Below, piece by piece: positions 34,101 through 45,209 of a stretch of 64,000 nt of DNA. The DNA is taken from contig NC_091262.1 in NCBI RefSeq assembly GCF_042477335.2, positions 72,216,001 through 72,280,000 of the forward strand. Direction: 5' to 3'. Below the pieces are notes generated by a model, which searched no databases, was not told the origin of the DNA, and saw only the letters and a list, made by a program, of their open reading frames with translations. The number at the start of each line of letters is the position of its first letter. The first letter of the stretch is position 1. The position numbers and the translations under genes were made by a program. This DNA is from Ovis canadensis (taxonomy: Eukaryota; Chordata; Mammalia; Artiodactyla; Bovidae).

Positions 34101-37100
34101 TTATTACCCACATTTCACAGCGGAGGGAACCAAGTTACGAAAATTAAATGGCTGGCCCACAATTCTACCGCACATGTGTGGAGGAGCCGGCACTTGGGCC
34201 GAACAGCCTCAGCTCATAAAAGTAGTATTTGTAACCACTCTGAGAGCAGCTCTCTGGTGAGAAGGCCCACTCTGGCTGGACTCTGACAAAGGAGAGATGG
34301 CTGAAGGATGCAGGAACGGTTATGGGACTAGGAGGAACCTGGGTGTCCCCCTACTGCCCTCTGGCCACCTGCATTTGGGCAGGACTGTCTCCTGTGGCCG
34401 CTGGGAGCCCTTCCTGGGGCAGGAGTGAGAGCTGGGCTGTACATCTCATCCTCTGGGAGATGATCTGGCCCTCCAGGGAGCACACCCCTCCCTACAGCCT
34501 GCCTCTAGGGGGCCGTCAGCTCCACCCTGGTGGGAGCAGGGACTCCCTGATCCCTTAGAAACCACACTGGGCCATCAGAATCCTGACCGTAGGCAGGCCC
34601 GGGAGGCAGCTGTGGCGGACGCGGACAGCTCAGAGCAGAACTGGAGCAGGTGCCATGGGGACGCCACACCTCTTAAGAACCGCTTGGAGGACTGGCCAGA
34701 CTGCTTGGCGATGGCCGAGGAGGCCTTTCCTACTGCCTGTGCCGCCTCCTGGCCCACCTCACAGCCACATGCACCCTCGCTGCCCCCACCAGGCACACCA
34801 CTTCTCTCGGTGCGATTCCTCCAGGAAGTCTTCCTGGACTGCTGAAGTCTGGTGTAGATGCCACTGCTCCGCGGCACCCTGGTGCATCCCCTGTCCTCCT
34901 GTGACAGTCGTCCAACCGTCCATCATCCCCCTAGCCTGTAGGCTCCTCAGAGCGGGACACGGCTCCCCGTTCACAGTGCCTCCTGCAGGTCGCACTCCAC
35001 GTATTTTTATTTTTGTGGGATGAGAGTTGGGACACCATGGAGGGCCTCCAGTCTGAGAGGAGGGAGCAGATGTTGCCTGGGGGAGGTGGAACCCCACCCC
35101 TGACAGGACTCGACGGGGGTTCTGTTGGTACGGACACCCACATTTCCTCTGTCCCCCGCAGGAACTCAGCAAAAGGTTCACCGCCATCCGCAAGACCAAG
35201 GGGGATGGCAACTGCTTCTACCGGGCCTTGGGCTACTCCTACCTGGAGTCTCTGCTGGGCAAGAGCAGGGAGATCCTCAAGTGAGTGCCGCATGTGGGAT
35301 GCCGGGCGGGCTGTGCTTCTGCTGCGTCGATTGGCCCTGAACCTCCCTGAGGGTTTGGTCTCAGCGCAGCCTGCTTAGCCCAGGCAATGAGTGGTGGCTT
35401 TGACATCAAGGGGATGCCCAGCGGCCCTCGTGGTGGAAGTGAGGGCAGCCAAGGGGCTGGCTGGGGATGGGACAAATGACCTAGAGGGCATTTCCAGCTC
35501 TCTGATCTGAGTGTGCCTGGGTGAGGTGAGTTTTGCCTTGGCTATGTTCTTGAAGCCTCACTCCAAGGAGAAAACAAAGAAGCATTGCCCGTTGTTCTGG
35601 ATCGCTTTAGCTGACCTTGGAAGTGAGTGTGTGTAACCCAGGCGTCTGCCTGATCAGCCTGGATCTGGAGTTGATGCTGTCCTAGGCCCTTCTGTCCTGC
35701 AGCTGGGACTTGATCTTCCCTTCGACCCCTGGGGTTCGGCTTCATTCGGGCCTTCTCAGATGTCAGCATTTGTGCAGACCCCCTGGGATCTTCTTCAGAT
35801 GCAGATTCCAGTTCTGTACGGCTGGGGCCGGGGACTCTGCATTTCTCACAAGCTCCAGGAGAAGCCGCCGGTGCTACTGGGTAACAGGGAGTAGTAGCAA
35901 GATGTTGAGACCCGCTTCCTTAACCTTGGAGGTCTCACAGGATCTTAGAGGATCCATGAAGATCCCAGGCTTCCTCATCAGATGCCCTCCCACACACACA
36001 CCAGGGAAGAGTGCAGAGTGGCCACGGGTCACAGAGCACATGGGGTTGATCCATGGACCCTGGTGCCAGGACTCCTTTGCTAAGCGGGTTTCTACTCTAC
36101 CCTCCTTCTGGGGCACCCTTGCTCCCTGCAACCATCACCCAAGTGGGTACCACATGCCGACTGTGCTGTGGGCCCCGGGGGTGCAGCAGCAAACAGGAGA
36201 GACAAAGCGCTCCGCCTGTCGAGCTTGCGTCCTAACTGGGAACGAGGGACAGGGGACATGGGCAGTACTTGGTGTGTCAGATAGGGGAAGCGCTGTGGGA
36301 AAAAAAACAGGCAGGAAAGGCAGCCAGGTTGTCCAGGGCTAGGGACTGCAGTTTTAAGTAGGAGTTGGAGACATAGCGGGGGCAGGTGGGGTAAGGCCTC
36401 ATGGGCCTCATGGACCTCGAATATTGGCCTGAATGAGATAGAGGCACAGAGGGTTTGGCAGAGCAAAAGGCCTGACGTGTGGGCTGCTGTGTGCAGGGAA
36501 AACCAGGCACATGCACAAATGATGGCGTCCGAGAGCAGCGGGGGCGTGATCTAGGAGAGCCCAGAGGAGAGGTCGTAGAGGCGGCCTGAGTGGGTGGAGG
36601 TGGCACCACAGGATCCACTTGTGGCTGGAGTGGGGCGCGTGAGCAGAGAGTCGAGGCTGAGTGCTGGGTGTTTGACCTGAGTTATCAGGACTGAGAAGCC
36701 CGTGCCACACAGCGAGGCTGGGGGAGATCAGGAGCTCCAGGTTGCCAAGTCTGAAATGCCTGGGAGCCATCCAGGTGGGGTCCAGTGGGAAGTACCAGGC
36801 TGGTGTCACCCCATTTTACAGATGAGTAAACTGAGCTTCAGATAGGTTACATGACTTGTGCAAGGCAAGTGTGTGGCCAAGAGGGGATCTACGCTCTAAG
36901 TCCGGACACTATCCTCCTTCCCCTCCCTCACCTCGTTGGGGCAGGAGTCCTGTCCTGAGTGTTTGTCCCCCGCTAGATTGGACCCATGTGTCTCCGTGTC
37001 CCCAGGGCTGGCACTGTGAGGCCCGCAGGAACTGGTGAGGAATGAGCATGGGGATGCGATGGGCATGTGGCCAGTGATGGGAGGGTTTGCAGGCAGGAAA

Positions 37101-40100
37101 GCCGAGAGCCAAGCTGTGCATGTTGGCCTCACGGGAACAGTGGCCAGAGAGGCCTTCACAGCCCGCCGTGGAGACCTGTCCCCATCACCCACCCTGCACA
37201 GAAGGGGAGCCTTATAAAGCCAGAGAGCGACTTAGCAGCAGGGCTGCAGCCCCCCGCAACGTGCTCCTTCCCACACCTGCCCTGGCCAAAACGGGCTCAG
37301 AGACGCCGGCCCAGCCAGGGGCAGGCTGCCTTTCAGCAAAAGTAAAAGTGCCTCAGCTTCCAGATTATGAGATGATTCCACTTCAGACCAGCCTCTCCTC
37401 CCCTCGCCCTCCCACCAGGCACCTACGCCTCCCAGGCCTTTCTCCTTGTGCCCTGAGTCTCTCATGAAAACCCCCGCCGCGTCCTCACTGGAGCCTGGGC
37501 TCCCTTCCCAGGAGCCGGGCTGCAGTTAGGCCTGAGCCAGCTGGTCCCCCTGAGCCTCTCTACTCGGCCCTTCTTGTGTGGAAGGTGTTCCCTCCTGTGG
37601 ACCGTCCCTTGGACTGTCTCGTCTCTGCTGCTGAACTCTGGCAGCTCCTCGCCATCCCCAGGGCTCAGGGCACGTCCCAGACGGGGCTGTGCCCGTAGGC
37701 GGCCTGCAGTGGGAGCAGGGACAAGAGGAGGGGTCCCTGGACCAGATCTTGTGGTAGGTCAGTGCTGGCAAAGGTTTAATGGCCGTTTGGCTGGGAGGCC
37801 TGATCTGTCATGTGAGTTGATTTCTGTGGTCTAAATCCTCTTGTCATGATTTTTTGTTTTCAAGCTACCGTCATGGGTTCACTGAATAGGGAGTAGGGAA
37901 GACGTATGCAACATACCCTATAGTCCAGGTTGTATTTCCACCGTCCACCCACAACAGACGATGATAACCTCATGAGCATAGATGAGACTCTTGTTTTTTT
38001 TTAAAAAAAAAAAATGTTTTTTACGTCCAGCCCATCTCTGAGAAGAGCGTGCCTGGCCAAGGGGACAGTGGATGTCAAGGGGTGAAGATGCGAAGGGGGA
38101 GTGGCTGTAGGGCATGAGGGAGGCTGTGGACTGGACTGGAGATGTGGCTGGTGAGCTTGGCAGGGGCCCTTCCGGGACCCCGGTGCTGAGAAGCTGTGAC
38201 CTGAGGGAGAAGGCTGTGGCAGGTCACTCTTATGGTCCCTGTGGAGTGGGGACCAGGAGGGAGGGAAGGCTGGGTGTCATCAGGCCAGAGATGGTATTGA
38301 TGCCCCAGGAACCATGGGACAGTCAAGAGACCTTTGGAAGATAGAATCAATATATTTTGGAATGGGTGGTACCTCAATTTTCTCATCTGCGAAATGGGTA
38401 TATGACCCACCTCCGGTGACTCTCAGGTGTGTGGGGGCAGAGTGGGGAGTGAGATGACAGCTGACGGTCACAGAGGTGCCCCTGCCTTTCCCTGAAAGCA
38501 CTGGCTTTCCCCTTCAGGTTCAAAGAGCGTGTACTGCAGACCCCCAATGACCTCCTGGCAGCTGGCTTCGAGGAGCACACTTTCCGAAACTTCTTCAACG
38601 CTGTGAGTTAACCCCAGGCACGACGGCTGAGGGGCTCAGCTTTCTTCAGGGCTGGCAGAGCAGACAGAAGACTGAGGGCTCCTTCCTGCCTGTGGGGACA
38701 TCGAGAGGCCAGGGGGCCCAAGGCCCTGCCCTTCCTCTGGGAGGAGGCACCTCCTTTGGAACGGTAGCTGTCAGGCTGGAAATTTCCCCCAGCCTCCCCA
38801 CCTCACCCCCCTGACCCCACTAGTGAGGGCAGTGCGGGGCTGGAGGACTCTCACTTCTGAATCTGTATGTAAGAATCGGAGTCACGGCAGTGAGGAGGGA
38901 GACTCGGGGCCAAGGGACTCACTACAGAGTGTCTCTAACCCTGTCACTTAGCTTTGGCGAGATCTCTGATGGATTGATTCTGGGGCCTCAACTTGAGGAT
39001 TTCAAGGTGGAAATTTCAAGGAGCGAGGTTCGTGGAGGGAGGGGCAGGGCCTGCCTGGCCCCCAGCTGAGGGCCCGGGGGTGCAGTTTTACAGTGTGGTA
39101 GAGCTGGTGGAGAAGGATGGCTCCGTGTCCAGCCTGCTGAAGGTGTTCAACGACCAGAGCTTCTCAGACCGAATCGTGCAGTTCCTGCGCCTGCTGACCT
39201 CTGCCTTCATCAGGAACCGTGCAGACTTCTTCCGACATTTCATTGACGAGGAGATGGACATCAAAGACTTCTGCGCTCATGTAGGTCCTCGGGGCTCCGG
39301 CTTGGGATGTGGCCTCCAGCCCTGGGCTCTGCTCTCATCCCTCTCTCCTTAAGAGACCTTAACACCAACATTCCCTATCAGGGGGCTGGGGGGTCACGTC
39401 TACGTGGCAATTCAGAGCTTTAGATTAGATTAGCAAACTGAACAGGTTGTCCTTCAGCTGCCTGAGCTGTGGGGCTTTGAGCAAGTCACTTTCCCTCTCT
39501 GAGTCTCAGATTGTCTCATCAAAGGGCCTTTGGACTGGACTGTTTACAAAATGACAGAGTAGCAACCCCAGAGTCATCTTTGCTCCAGGACATATTTTAT
39601 GATGTGCGGTGTTTACCTGAAAGGACTGCCAACCATTTAAACGTTGCGCAGTTTTTATATGGATGTCTGGATTTCTCTGGAAAAATCAGATCCAGCTCTC
39701 CAGGCTTTATTCTTGCATGGCAACAATCAGCAGGAGCTAAGTGGCAGCTGCCTGAGTTACTGGACTCACTAGCCAGCTTGTCACCATCTCTGCCTGTCTC
39801 CACTGACTCGCTCACTTGCTCGCCCAGCCCTCTTTAAGCACCTAAGCTTGAATACCCTTTATGATAGTCCCTTTCTGCTCTGAGGTTCCTTATGCATTAG
39901 AAAGCCCAAGCTGAAAAACTCCTGCTCTCCTCTCCAGATTCTTCAAAGTATTGTGTTCTTCTGACATACGAGGGGACCAGAATCAAAAAGATCTAGAGTC
40001 AAACCTTTTAATTCTGGTGACTTCTGTCTGTTCCTTCCTCACTGAGCCTGCGTTTCCTTCTCTAGAAAATGCGTATGTCGACATCTGCCTCAAGGCCTGT

Positions 40101-40440
40101 TGTGGAGACCATTGCACAGTTGCAGAGGTTTTGAGCTCTGCAACTGGGCAAAAAGCCAGGGTGGGACCTCTCACCTGTCCTCTCCTGGGCCTGCATCCTC
40201 AGCTGGGTTGTTTTCTCCTTGTGGCTTTTGCAGGAAGTGGAGCCCATGGCCATGGAGTGTGACCACATCCAAATCACAGCCCTGTCCCAGGCCTTGAACA
40301 TCGCCCTGCAGGTGGAGTACGTGGACGAGATGGACACGGCCCTGAACCACCACGTGTTCCCCGAGGCTGCCACCCCCTCCGTGTACCTGCTCTATAAAAC
40401 ATCCCACTACAACATCCTTTATGCAGCCGATAAACACTGA
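22175..40440 (+). CDS. OTUB2: OTUB2, ubiquitin thioesterase (OTU family), six coding exons
   Basis: OTUB2 is a cysteine protease of the OTU/peptidase C65 family that removes ubiquitin from substrates and cleaves polyubiquitin chains in the cytosol and nucleus. Splicing 22175-22177, 33746-33841, 35162-35280, 38518-38602, 39086-39280 and 40234-40440 gives 234 residues, the length of human OTUB2. Every intron is GT-AG, and phases join without a shift. The catalytic loop GDGNCFYRA places Asp48 and Cys51. The end, [12 protein letters not shown], places His224 and Asn226, completing the triad. From memory, only a handful of positions differ from the human protein. The first coding exon is only the ATG, followed by an 11.6-kb intron full of repeats. 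It is convergent with DDX24, whose last exon ends about 5 kb downstream of the OTUB2 stop. The identification is firm; UTR limits are inferred. Confidence 0.97.
22501..22535 (+). repeat. C-rich tract in OTUB2 intron 1
   Basis: Runs of 8, 8 and 12 Cs separated by single Gs. The - strand therefore has long G runs able in principle to form a G-quadruplex. It starts about 325 bases after the OTUB2 start codon. Confidence 0.9.
22872..23077 (-). repeat. Bov-tA SINE in OTUB2 intron 1
   Basis: Full antisense copy running from the 'gttgctcagtggtgtccgac' end, with a (GT)n run before it, to the 'ttctttaccatctgagccac' head. Confidence 0.9.
23078..25090 (+). other. OTUB2 intron 1: no exon seen; L2-type relics
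   Basis: No splice-bounded coding segment is recognised. 'gtgagcacctactgtttgcc' at about 24107 and the following 600 bases resemble an old, heavily diverged LINE (L2-type) repeat. Confidence 0.4.
25091..25960 (+). repeat. Old LINE-type dispersed repeat (L2-like)
   Basis: 'ctctcatggagttgacattc', 'gtgcaaaggccctgcggtgg' and 'ctgagtcttttcccaagtga' are landmarks of a long mammalian repeat found next to 'cacctactatgtgccaggca'-type sequence. I call it L2-like without certainty about the subfamily. Confidence 0.45.
26092..26500 (+). repeat. Old dispersed repeat, family not assigned
   Basis: The order of 'ccacatcctaatcccagagc', 'ccttataaggaagaggcagg' and 'ctgttgttttaaatcgctgt' is typical of a very common mammalian repeat. 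I recognise the pattern but not the name. Confidence 0.5.
26641..27137 (+). repeat. L1 3' end fragment in OTUB2 intron 1
   Basis: Starts 'ggaatattactcagccataa' and runs through 'agacatagagaacaaac' to 'cattgttaagcaaccatact' and an A-rich end. This is the artiodactyl L1 3' region, in + orientation. Confidence 0.85.
27138..29751 (+). other. OTUB2 intron 1: no exon seen; one MIR relic
   Basis: GC-rich intronic sequence without recognised exons. A MIR relic lies at about 27720-27895 ('gacctctctgggcttcagtt'). A G10 run sits at about 28217-28226. Confidence 0.45.
29752..29832. mobile_element. Mariner-derived MITE
   Basis: About 80 bp with inverted ends. The left end tattggcttggccaaaaag pairs with the reverse complement of the right end, tactgggttggccaaaact. 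Both match the terminal repeats of bovine mariner-like elements. The interior is only about 30 bp and has no transposase, so it is non-autonomous. Termini begin with TA, as expected for mariner target sites. Confidence 0.85.
30203..30290 (-). repeat. L1 3' end fragment, antisense
   Basis: 'tttaggccaccacagagcat' and 'gttccctgagccatacagt' are the reverse complement of the L1 3' motif seen at 9786 and 26950. Very short. Confidence 0.6.
30531..30795 (-). repeat. Bov-tA SINE pair, antisense
   Basis: Two BovA units in antisense: 30531-30668 and about 30685-30795, joined by a (gtgaaagtgaag) spacer. Both carry the 'gcttcagtcgtgtccgac'-type end. Confidence 0.85.
31262..31375 (-). repeat. Bov-tA SINE fragment inside L1
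   Basis: Short antisense copy with 'gttagtcgctcagtccctgt' and 'tctgtccatggaattctccc'. Confidence 0.8.
32295..32490 (-). repeat. Bov-tA SINE inside L1 with 12-bp target duplication
   Basis: Complete antisense copy from 'gttgctcagttgtgtccaac' to 'ccagctgagccacaagggaa'. The repeat caccaaccttgt flanks it at 32283-32294 and 32491-32502. Confidence 0.9.
32835..33085 (+). repeat. L1 3' region fragment, inverted inside another L1
   Basis: 'actttattcataatagcccc' and 'ccatcaactgacaaatggaa' are L1 3' text in + orientation, opposite to the surrounding copy. Confidence 0.65.
33359..33536 (+). repeat. CHR-type SINE just upstream of OTUB2 exon 2
   Basis: Starts 'gggacttccccggtggtcca' and ends A-rich. The direct repeat ttacaagatga occurs at 33348-33358 and 33537-33547. 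It ends about 200 bases before the exon 2 acceptor. Confidence 0.9.
33746..33841 (+). CDS. OTUB2: OTUB2 coding exon 2
   Basis: Encodes residues 2-33, beginning [13 protein letters not shown]. Acceptor tttctgtctttcag, donor gtaagg. Phase 0 at both ends, 96 nt. It contains no methionine. Confidence 0.95.
33842..35161 (+). other. OTUB2: OTUB2 intron 2
   Basis: 1.3 kb between gtaagg and ccgcag. It holds an A-tract at 34027-34041 and a weak MIR core at about 34070-34180. The open frames at 34,575-35,020 occur on both strands and are not splice-consistent with OTUB2. Confidence 0.6.
35162..35280 (+). CDS. OTUB2: OTUB2 coding exon 3 (catalytic cysteine)
   Basis: Encodes residues 34-72 plus two bases. 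It carries [17 protein letters not shown], with the catalytic Cys51 and Asp48. Acceptor ccccgcag, donor gtgagt. Confidence 0.97.
35281..38517 (+). other. OTUB2: OTUB2 intron 3 with old repeats
   Basis: 3.2 kb. A hAT MER5-like relic lies at about 35770-35890, an L2-like dispersed repeat at about 36140-36780, and a MIR core at about 36808-36890 ('cattttacagatgagtaaac'). A T/A homopolymer junction lies at 37995-38013. No extra exon is recognised. Confidence 0.5.
38518..38602 (+). CDS. OTUB2: OTUB2 coding exon 4
   Basis: Completes Lys73 and encodes residues to Ala101 ([13 protein letters not shown] ... RNFFNA). Acceptor tttccccttcag, donor gtgagt. Confidence 0.97.
38603..40233 (+). other. OTUB2: OTUB2 introns 4 and 5
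   Basis: Introns at 38603-39085 and 39281-40233 flank exon 5. No recognisable repeat stands out in either. MIR-like text, 'gagcaagtcactttccctct', lies at about 39479. Confidence 0.5.
39086..39280 (+). CDS. OTUB2: OTUB2 coding exon 5
   Basis: Encodes residues 102-166 ([13 protein letters not shown] ... MDIKDFCAH). Donor gtaggt. The acceptor gggggtgcag has a purine-rich lead-in, and a better-looking AG lies 20 bases upstream at 39064-39065. Homology to OTUB2 requires the downstream AG. Confidence 0.95.
40234..40440 (+). CDS. OTUB2: OTUB2 coding exon 6 (catalytic His, stop)
   Basis: Encodes residues 167-234 and the TGA stop. It holds the ubiquitin-binding and catalytic C-terminal strand with [12 protein letters not shown] (His224, Asn226). 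Acceptor tggcttttgcag. Confidence 0.97.
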   Translation, partial: EVEPMAMECDHIQITALSQALNIALQVEYVDEMDTALNHHVFPEAATPSVYLLYKTSHYNILYAADKH

Positions 40441-42737
40441 TTAATTCTAGGCCATGCAGTGGAGCCTGTCACCTAACGGGACTGCATTCTGAATGGAACA
40501 TTACGGCTTTTCAGTTTTTTAAGCGATTTAGACTATAGTTAAGAGAACGTTGCCGCCTTTGGGGCAAAGGCACTGGGAATAAGGCCTACTCACTATGGAC
40601 TGTTGGTAACTTGGTGATAATATTTTTAATATTTATTTTCACGGAGGATCCAGTGTTTTATAACTCTGGGCAAGGATGCCAGAACTGGCTTTAGCCCCAG
40701 TTCTGAGACATTGCATAGGTCACTACCCATCTCTGGGTCCAAATCTTCATCTGGAGGAGGTTCCTGCCAGTGTTGACATTCTGTTGTTGGGTAAAAAAAT
40801 GTCCTTTGGTTTATTTTCCCTGGAGGCAGTGCCTGTCTGCAGGGGAGGAAAAGCTCAAGCTCAAGGTCTTACCAGTTCTATAAAAAATCAAGTCCAGTCA
40901 GCTGCTGGACTACACTTGAGGTGGTGAACTGAGGCCAACCTGAAGATCTCCAGTGTACTTCGAAACATTCACGATGGAGTGCTTTCTCACCGCGAACTTG
41001 AGGAACAAGACTTTAATGCCAAAGTCTAGACAGGGGCCTGTAGCCATCAGCATGAAGCCCAAGTTGTCGGGCCTCTTACCTCCCTCAGGGCCAGGACTGC
41101 CTGCCTTCTGGGGGGCAGCCCTGCAGGGTTCTGCTGCCAGCCCCACCCGGACAGACACTGAGCAAGACGAGGGTTCGGGAGGACCAAGAAGCTGTCTCGT
41201 CATCCCTAACACACCCTGGAAGCAGGATCTAGCGATGCAGCCAGGCTCCAGCTGAGCAGAGCAGACAAGCGCTTTGAGGCTGTCTTTGGCTTCTTTCTCC
41301 GTTCCCTCTTATGGGCTGGCTAGAGGTTAGGTGGGAAAGACTGGAGATGAGCAGGTGGTAGTGGGGGAGCCCACCGCTGTGGGAGCTGCCGGGTAGCCAA
41401 GAGCCCTGGCTCCTGCCAGCCTCCTCATTCATCCGTCTGGACATGGCCCTTAATAAGCTGCTCACCTTACTGCCTCAGGATCTCAAGGAGCCCTGGCTGG
41501 GCTGTGGCCACTGCCAGCAAGCTGTCTTCCCCTCTGGGAAGAAAGGGAGAATGCAGGGGTGTGGAATTGCCTTTCTTAATCGAAGGCCTTCAAAGGTTCC
41601 AACCTGCAGGGATTTATTCGAATCTACCGGTGCTTCAGTGTCAGACTGCAGTGTTTGCCGACAGCCAGGCCGCGCCGGGACCTGGGTAACAGCCTGCTCC
41701 CAGTCCCTGTATACAAAGGGCACTCTTGTGTCCATTTTCTGCCTTTGTGAAAACCGATGTCAGGGTGCTTTTAATCCCAGGCACGGGCCCGGGTTCCCGT
41801 ACTGCCCTGGGCTGGAATGTGGACCCACAGGCTCAAGCTGAGTGCTTGTCCCTTCTTCACAGGAATGTAAATCCGACCCTGATCTCTGAATTGGTTCAGT
41901 GGTTCCCCCTCCCTGCCCCTCCCACCTTGGCCTGGGGAGAAGTACACTGTGACAAGTACACTGTCAGAGTGGGGTGATGCGTTACATGGTTTGTGAGTAT
42001 CATGATCCCTGTTTCCAAACTGAAGGGCACTAAGCTCAATCTCTGCTGCTCAGAGCCGTTGTGAGAGGCGTCCTGGGTCTCGGGCCGGGCTGCCGGGCAC
42101 AGTATGATCAGCAGTGGCTGCTTCCTAACTGCATTTGTCGTTTGTGCACCATCCACAAAAGCGAAGCTTTCTCTTCAGCAGAGGCTGGAGAAATTCCCTT
42201 CGGGGTGTGTCTGTGCCTTTCCAGGCCTGCCAGTGCTCCTGTGGCGGGGGGGACCCTCTTCTCAGGAGAGATGCTATCAGTTTAGAATCACAACACCCGA
42301 GAGAGGCAGGCTGTTTTCATGACCTTGCCCTCTGCTCTCCCATTTTTCACAAAACCACTGGCCAGACCCAAAGCACCGCTCTCTTCCCTTCACATCCGCC
42401 CTCAGATCTTGCTTCTGAAGGGAAAGCGCCGTGGAGGAAAGGAGTGGCAGGATTCAGAGGAACTCTAAGGAACACAAAGTTAAAAACTCACTCACGCACG
42501 GACGTTACCCTGCTTGGCTACAGCAGTCAGGCAGGCAGGCAATCCCACTTCCTGGGTAATGCACCCACCCCGCGATGCCTTCTCTTTGCAGACCAAAAGC
42601 TGGAAGGAAAGTTGCTTTAAGAGTTTGTCTTTACAACTGCATATGTGTTACTTTCCTTCCAAAGGGAACTTTATAAATCAGTGTGACTATTTAGCAACAG
42701 AACTGCCCTCGATTTTGGTTCCTACTTTAAGCACAAA

Positions 42738-42960
42738 GTGGCTCTGGAGCCAGACTGCCTGGGTTCAAAATCTCGACTTTGTCACTAACTAGTTATATGA
42801 CCTTAGCCAAGTCACTTCACTCCCCCTGAGTTCCAATTCCCACAACTAGTGAAATGGAGACAGTTACCAACACATCACAGAATTATTGGTTCAAGTGCAA
42901 CAAGATTATGTATGAAAATAATCGCACAACCTGACGTGTAGTGAGTGCCCTATAAGTGGG
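42738..42960 (+). repeat. MIR SINE relic in the probable OTUB2 3' UTR
   Basis: 'gtggctctggagccagactg', 'cttagccaagtcacttcact' and 'tgtagtgagtgccctataag' follow MIR order in + orientation, covering almost the whole element. Confidence 0.8.
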
Positions 42961-43213
42961 ATGCTTCCCCCGCAGACCCTTCCCAATGGGACGTGGCAGA
43001 ACACCCCAAGACGGGAAAAAGCCACCTTGGCGGTGACTCAGCAGTTTCCTGGGCAGAGGGAAGAAGTCGAAGGACCAAACACACTGCCATGCTGAGCAGA
43101 GGCAGGGGCACGGGCTGTGGCTCAGTGAGTGGGTCCCCAGGGGCCCCTGGTGCTGTGGGAGGTAGGCCAGGCCCTACGGCTTCCTCGGGCAATTGGTTAA
43201 AAACTTTTCTAGT

Positions 43214-43219
43214 ATTAAA
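43214..43219 (+). terminator. OTUB2: Candidate OTUB2 polyadenylation signal (ATTAAA)
   Basis: attaaa, the commonest variant hexamer, is followed by a T/G-rich stretch within 30 bases ('aacaacttttggtcctggct'). No other hexamer lies closer to the stop. RNA evidence is lacking here. Confidence 0.4.
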
Positions 43220-43768
43220 ATGGTTTCCATAACAACTTTTGGTCCTGGCTTCTTAATAGTTGGTACCTGGCCCACACCAAAGATCAACACTGCCGTCCCA
43301 TGGGGCTTGTCTGTGTGAGTGGATCAGCAGGGGCAGGAGTGTCTTCGTTGAGTGAAAGGTCCAGCCGCTCAGGAAATTCTGTCCTTGGGCTGGGCTGCAA
43401 GTGCCAAAGGAACCACAGGCCTCGCCAGAGCTTCACCTCATTGGGTCAAAGAGCAAAACTGCCTTGGAGGCCGGCCCTATCTTTTAAAACCCAGCTCTTT
43501 ACCATGTTACCCCACCACAAAAGAATCTGCTAGGGGGCAAGGACAGGATGTCAAAGGACATCAGTGGGTCTCCTTGGCCTGTGACAAGTGTCCTTAGGCC
43601 TCCCAAGGCCCAGGAGCTGCTGCGGGACCTTGAGTCTGCTTGTGCGTCCACTGCTGGCATCTGGAAGATGGAGAGCCCCTGCTGTCCTCTGACAGCTGTC
43701 ACTCAGAAGCTGACTTCACATTCTCCTCCACGTCACTGGGGATGCTGGGAAGACATCCTTTAAAGCAG

Positions 43769-44103
43769 GGGATTCCTGGTGGTTCAGTGGTGAAGGATCT
43801 GCCTGCCAGTGCAGGAGACATGGGTCCCTTCCCTGGTTCAGGAAAATCAGTGCCCCACATGCCGCAGGGCAACTAAGCCCATGCCCCACAACCAGTCTGT
43901 GCTCTAGAGCCCGGGAACCACAACTACTAAAGCCCCTCAGCCTAGAGCCCAGGCTCCTCCGCGAAAGAACAAGAGAAGCCACCAGGATGAGAAGCCTGTG
44001 CATTGCAACTGGAGAGGAGCCCCTGCTCGCTGCAAACTAGAGAAAGCCTGTGCACAGCAACAAAAGCCAGCACAGTCAAAAACAAAACACTTAAAAAAAA
44101 AAA
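43769..44103 (+). repeat. CHR-type SINE, long form, between OTUB2 and DDX24
   Basis: Starts 'ggattcctggtggttcagtg', has several tandem-like 'gcaactagagaaagcc' segments typical of the long CHR form, and ends in an A run at 44091-44103. Confidence 0.8.
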
Positions 44104-45205
44104 GCATACCAAAAAACATTAACCACCAAGCAGTTTTCTAAACTTGCCTTTGACCTACAAGAAAATGCCCAGGCTTCTAATCCTAGCTCTGAGCAAGTCT
44201 TAACCACTCAGCATGAGCTTTCTCAACTACAACAAAGGGTACTAAGACTTATGTCCCAGGGTCTTGACGGAAACTAAATGATAATTAAGGCAGATAAAAA
44301 GTACCGAAGCAACACCCAGTGATACCTGCATCTGAGTTCAGGCCAACACCCTGTTGCAGTTACCTACAGGGGCTATGGGGATACAGCTGCCAACCACGAG
44401 GCCAAGGGAACACGTTTCGAAGCCCACACTTAGCTGTGCAGAAACGTCTGCTTCTCCCATGCCTGTGGCTACTCACCCAGACTGACGGCGAAGCTGCGGT
44501 GGTGCCAGGAGGTCACATGTTCCCTCAGCTCCTATTTACACCAGGCCCGGATCTAGGCACAAGGGCTGCAAGGGGAAATAAAGCAGCTTCTGCTCTCAGG
44601 GAGCCCAGCAAGATACCAGATCCCAGTGCGGCCAGTGCTGTGGGTGTCCGCAGGAGGAACTCCTCACCTCCTGGGGTTCAGGGGCCAGCATTGCTCAGGG
44701 ATGGGAAAAGGCAAACAGGCCAAGGGAAATGCTGGGACAAAGGCTGGGGGAAAGGAATGAGGGCGTGACAGCGTGGGCAGCAACCATTCTGTCATACAGA
44801 GGAGGGAAGCTGTGAGACCAGGCCGCAGACTGGCCAGAGCCAGAGCCTGCACGCCTCACGGTCAGACTCTGCACACTGCTCCTGGCTTCCCCACGAGGGG
44901 CTCAGTGAGGTTAAGAAAGCTGTGTTCTCTAGGAACCCAAGAGCAGCAGTCTCTACCCTGCCCACGTCCCAAGGAGGCTCAGGCAAGACAACAGCTGTGA
45001 GGCAGAAAGAGCGAAGGAGCTGCTAGGATTCTGTTATGGAGAAAAGCGGGAACACACGTTGGGGACCCAGGCAGAAATGACTTCATCGTGATCGGCGAAA
45101 CTCACCGCCTCTGCTCCATCCACACTGTGCAGGCTGCAGCCCGAGGACTGGACGGGGTCCCCCGACTCTGGCAGAAACTCAAGGTGACGCGTTGGTTCTG
45201 ACCAT
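44104..45205. other. Intergenic spacer between convergent genes
   Basis: No gene seen. It contains aataaa at 44577-44582, a possible distal OTUB2 polyadenylation signal. The DDX24 transcript should end near 45,200. Confidence 0.45.
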
Positions 45206-45209
45206 TGTT

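Larger units (their letters stand above)
40441..43240 (+). other. OTUB2: Probable OTUB2 3' UTR
   Basis: No AATAAA occurs for 4.1 kb after the stop. The first plausible signal is attaaa at 43214-43219, giving a 3' UTR of about 2.8 kb. A later aataaa at 44577-44582 is an alternative. The early part is AU-rich around 40618-40640 and includes an ATTTA motif. A MIR relic lies at 42738-42960, so it would be part of the transcript. Confidence 0.5.

Noticed and set aside
35710..36342. 210-codon open frame on the + strand in OTUB2 intron 3
   Set aside because: It overlaps a hAT relic and an L2-like repeat, and has no domain or exon boundaries consistent with OTUB2.
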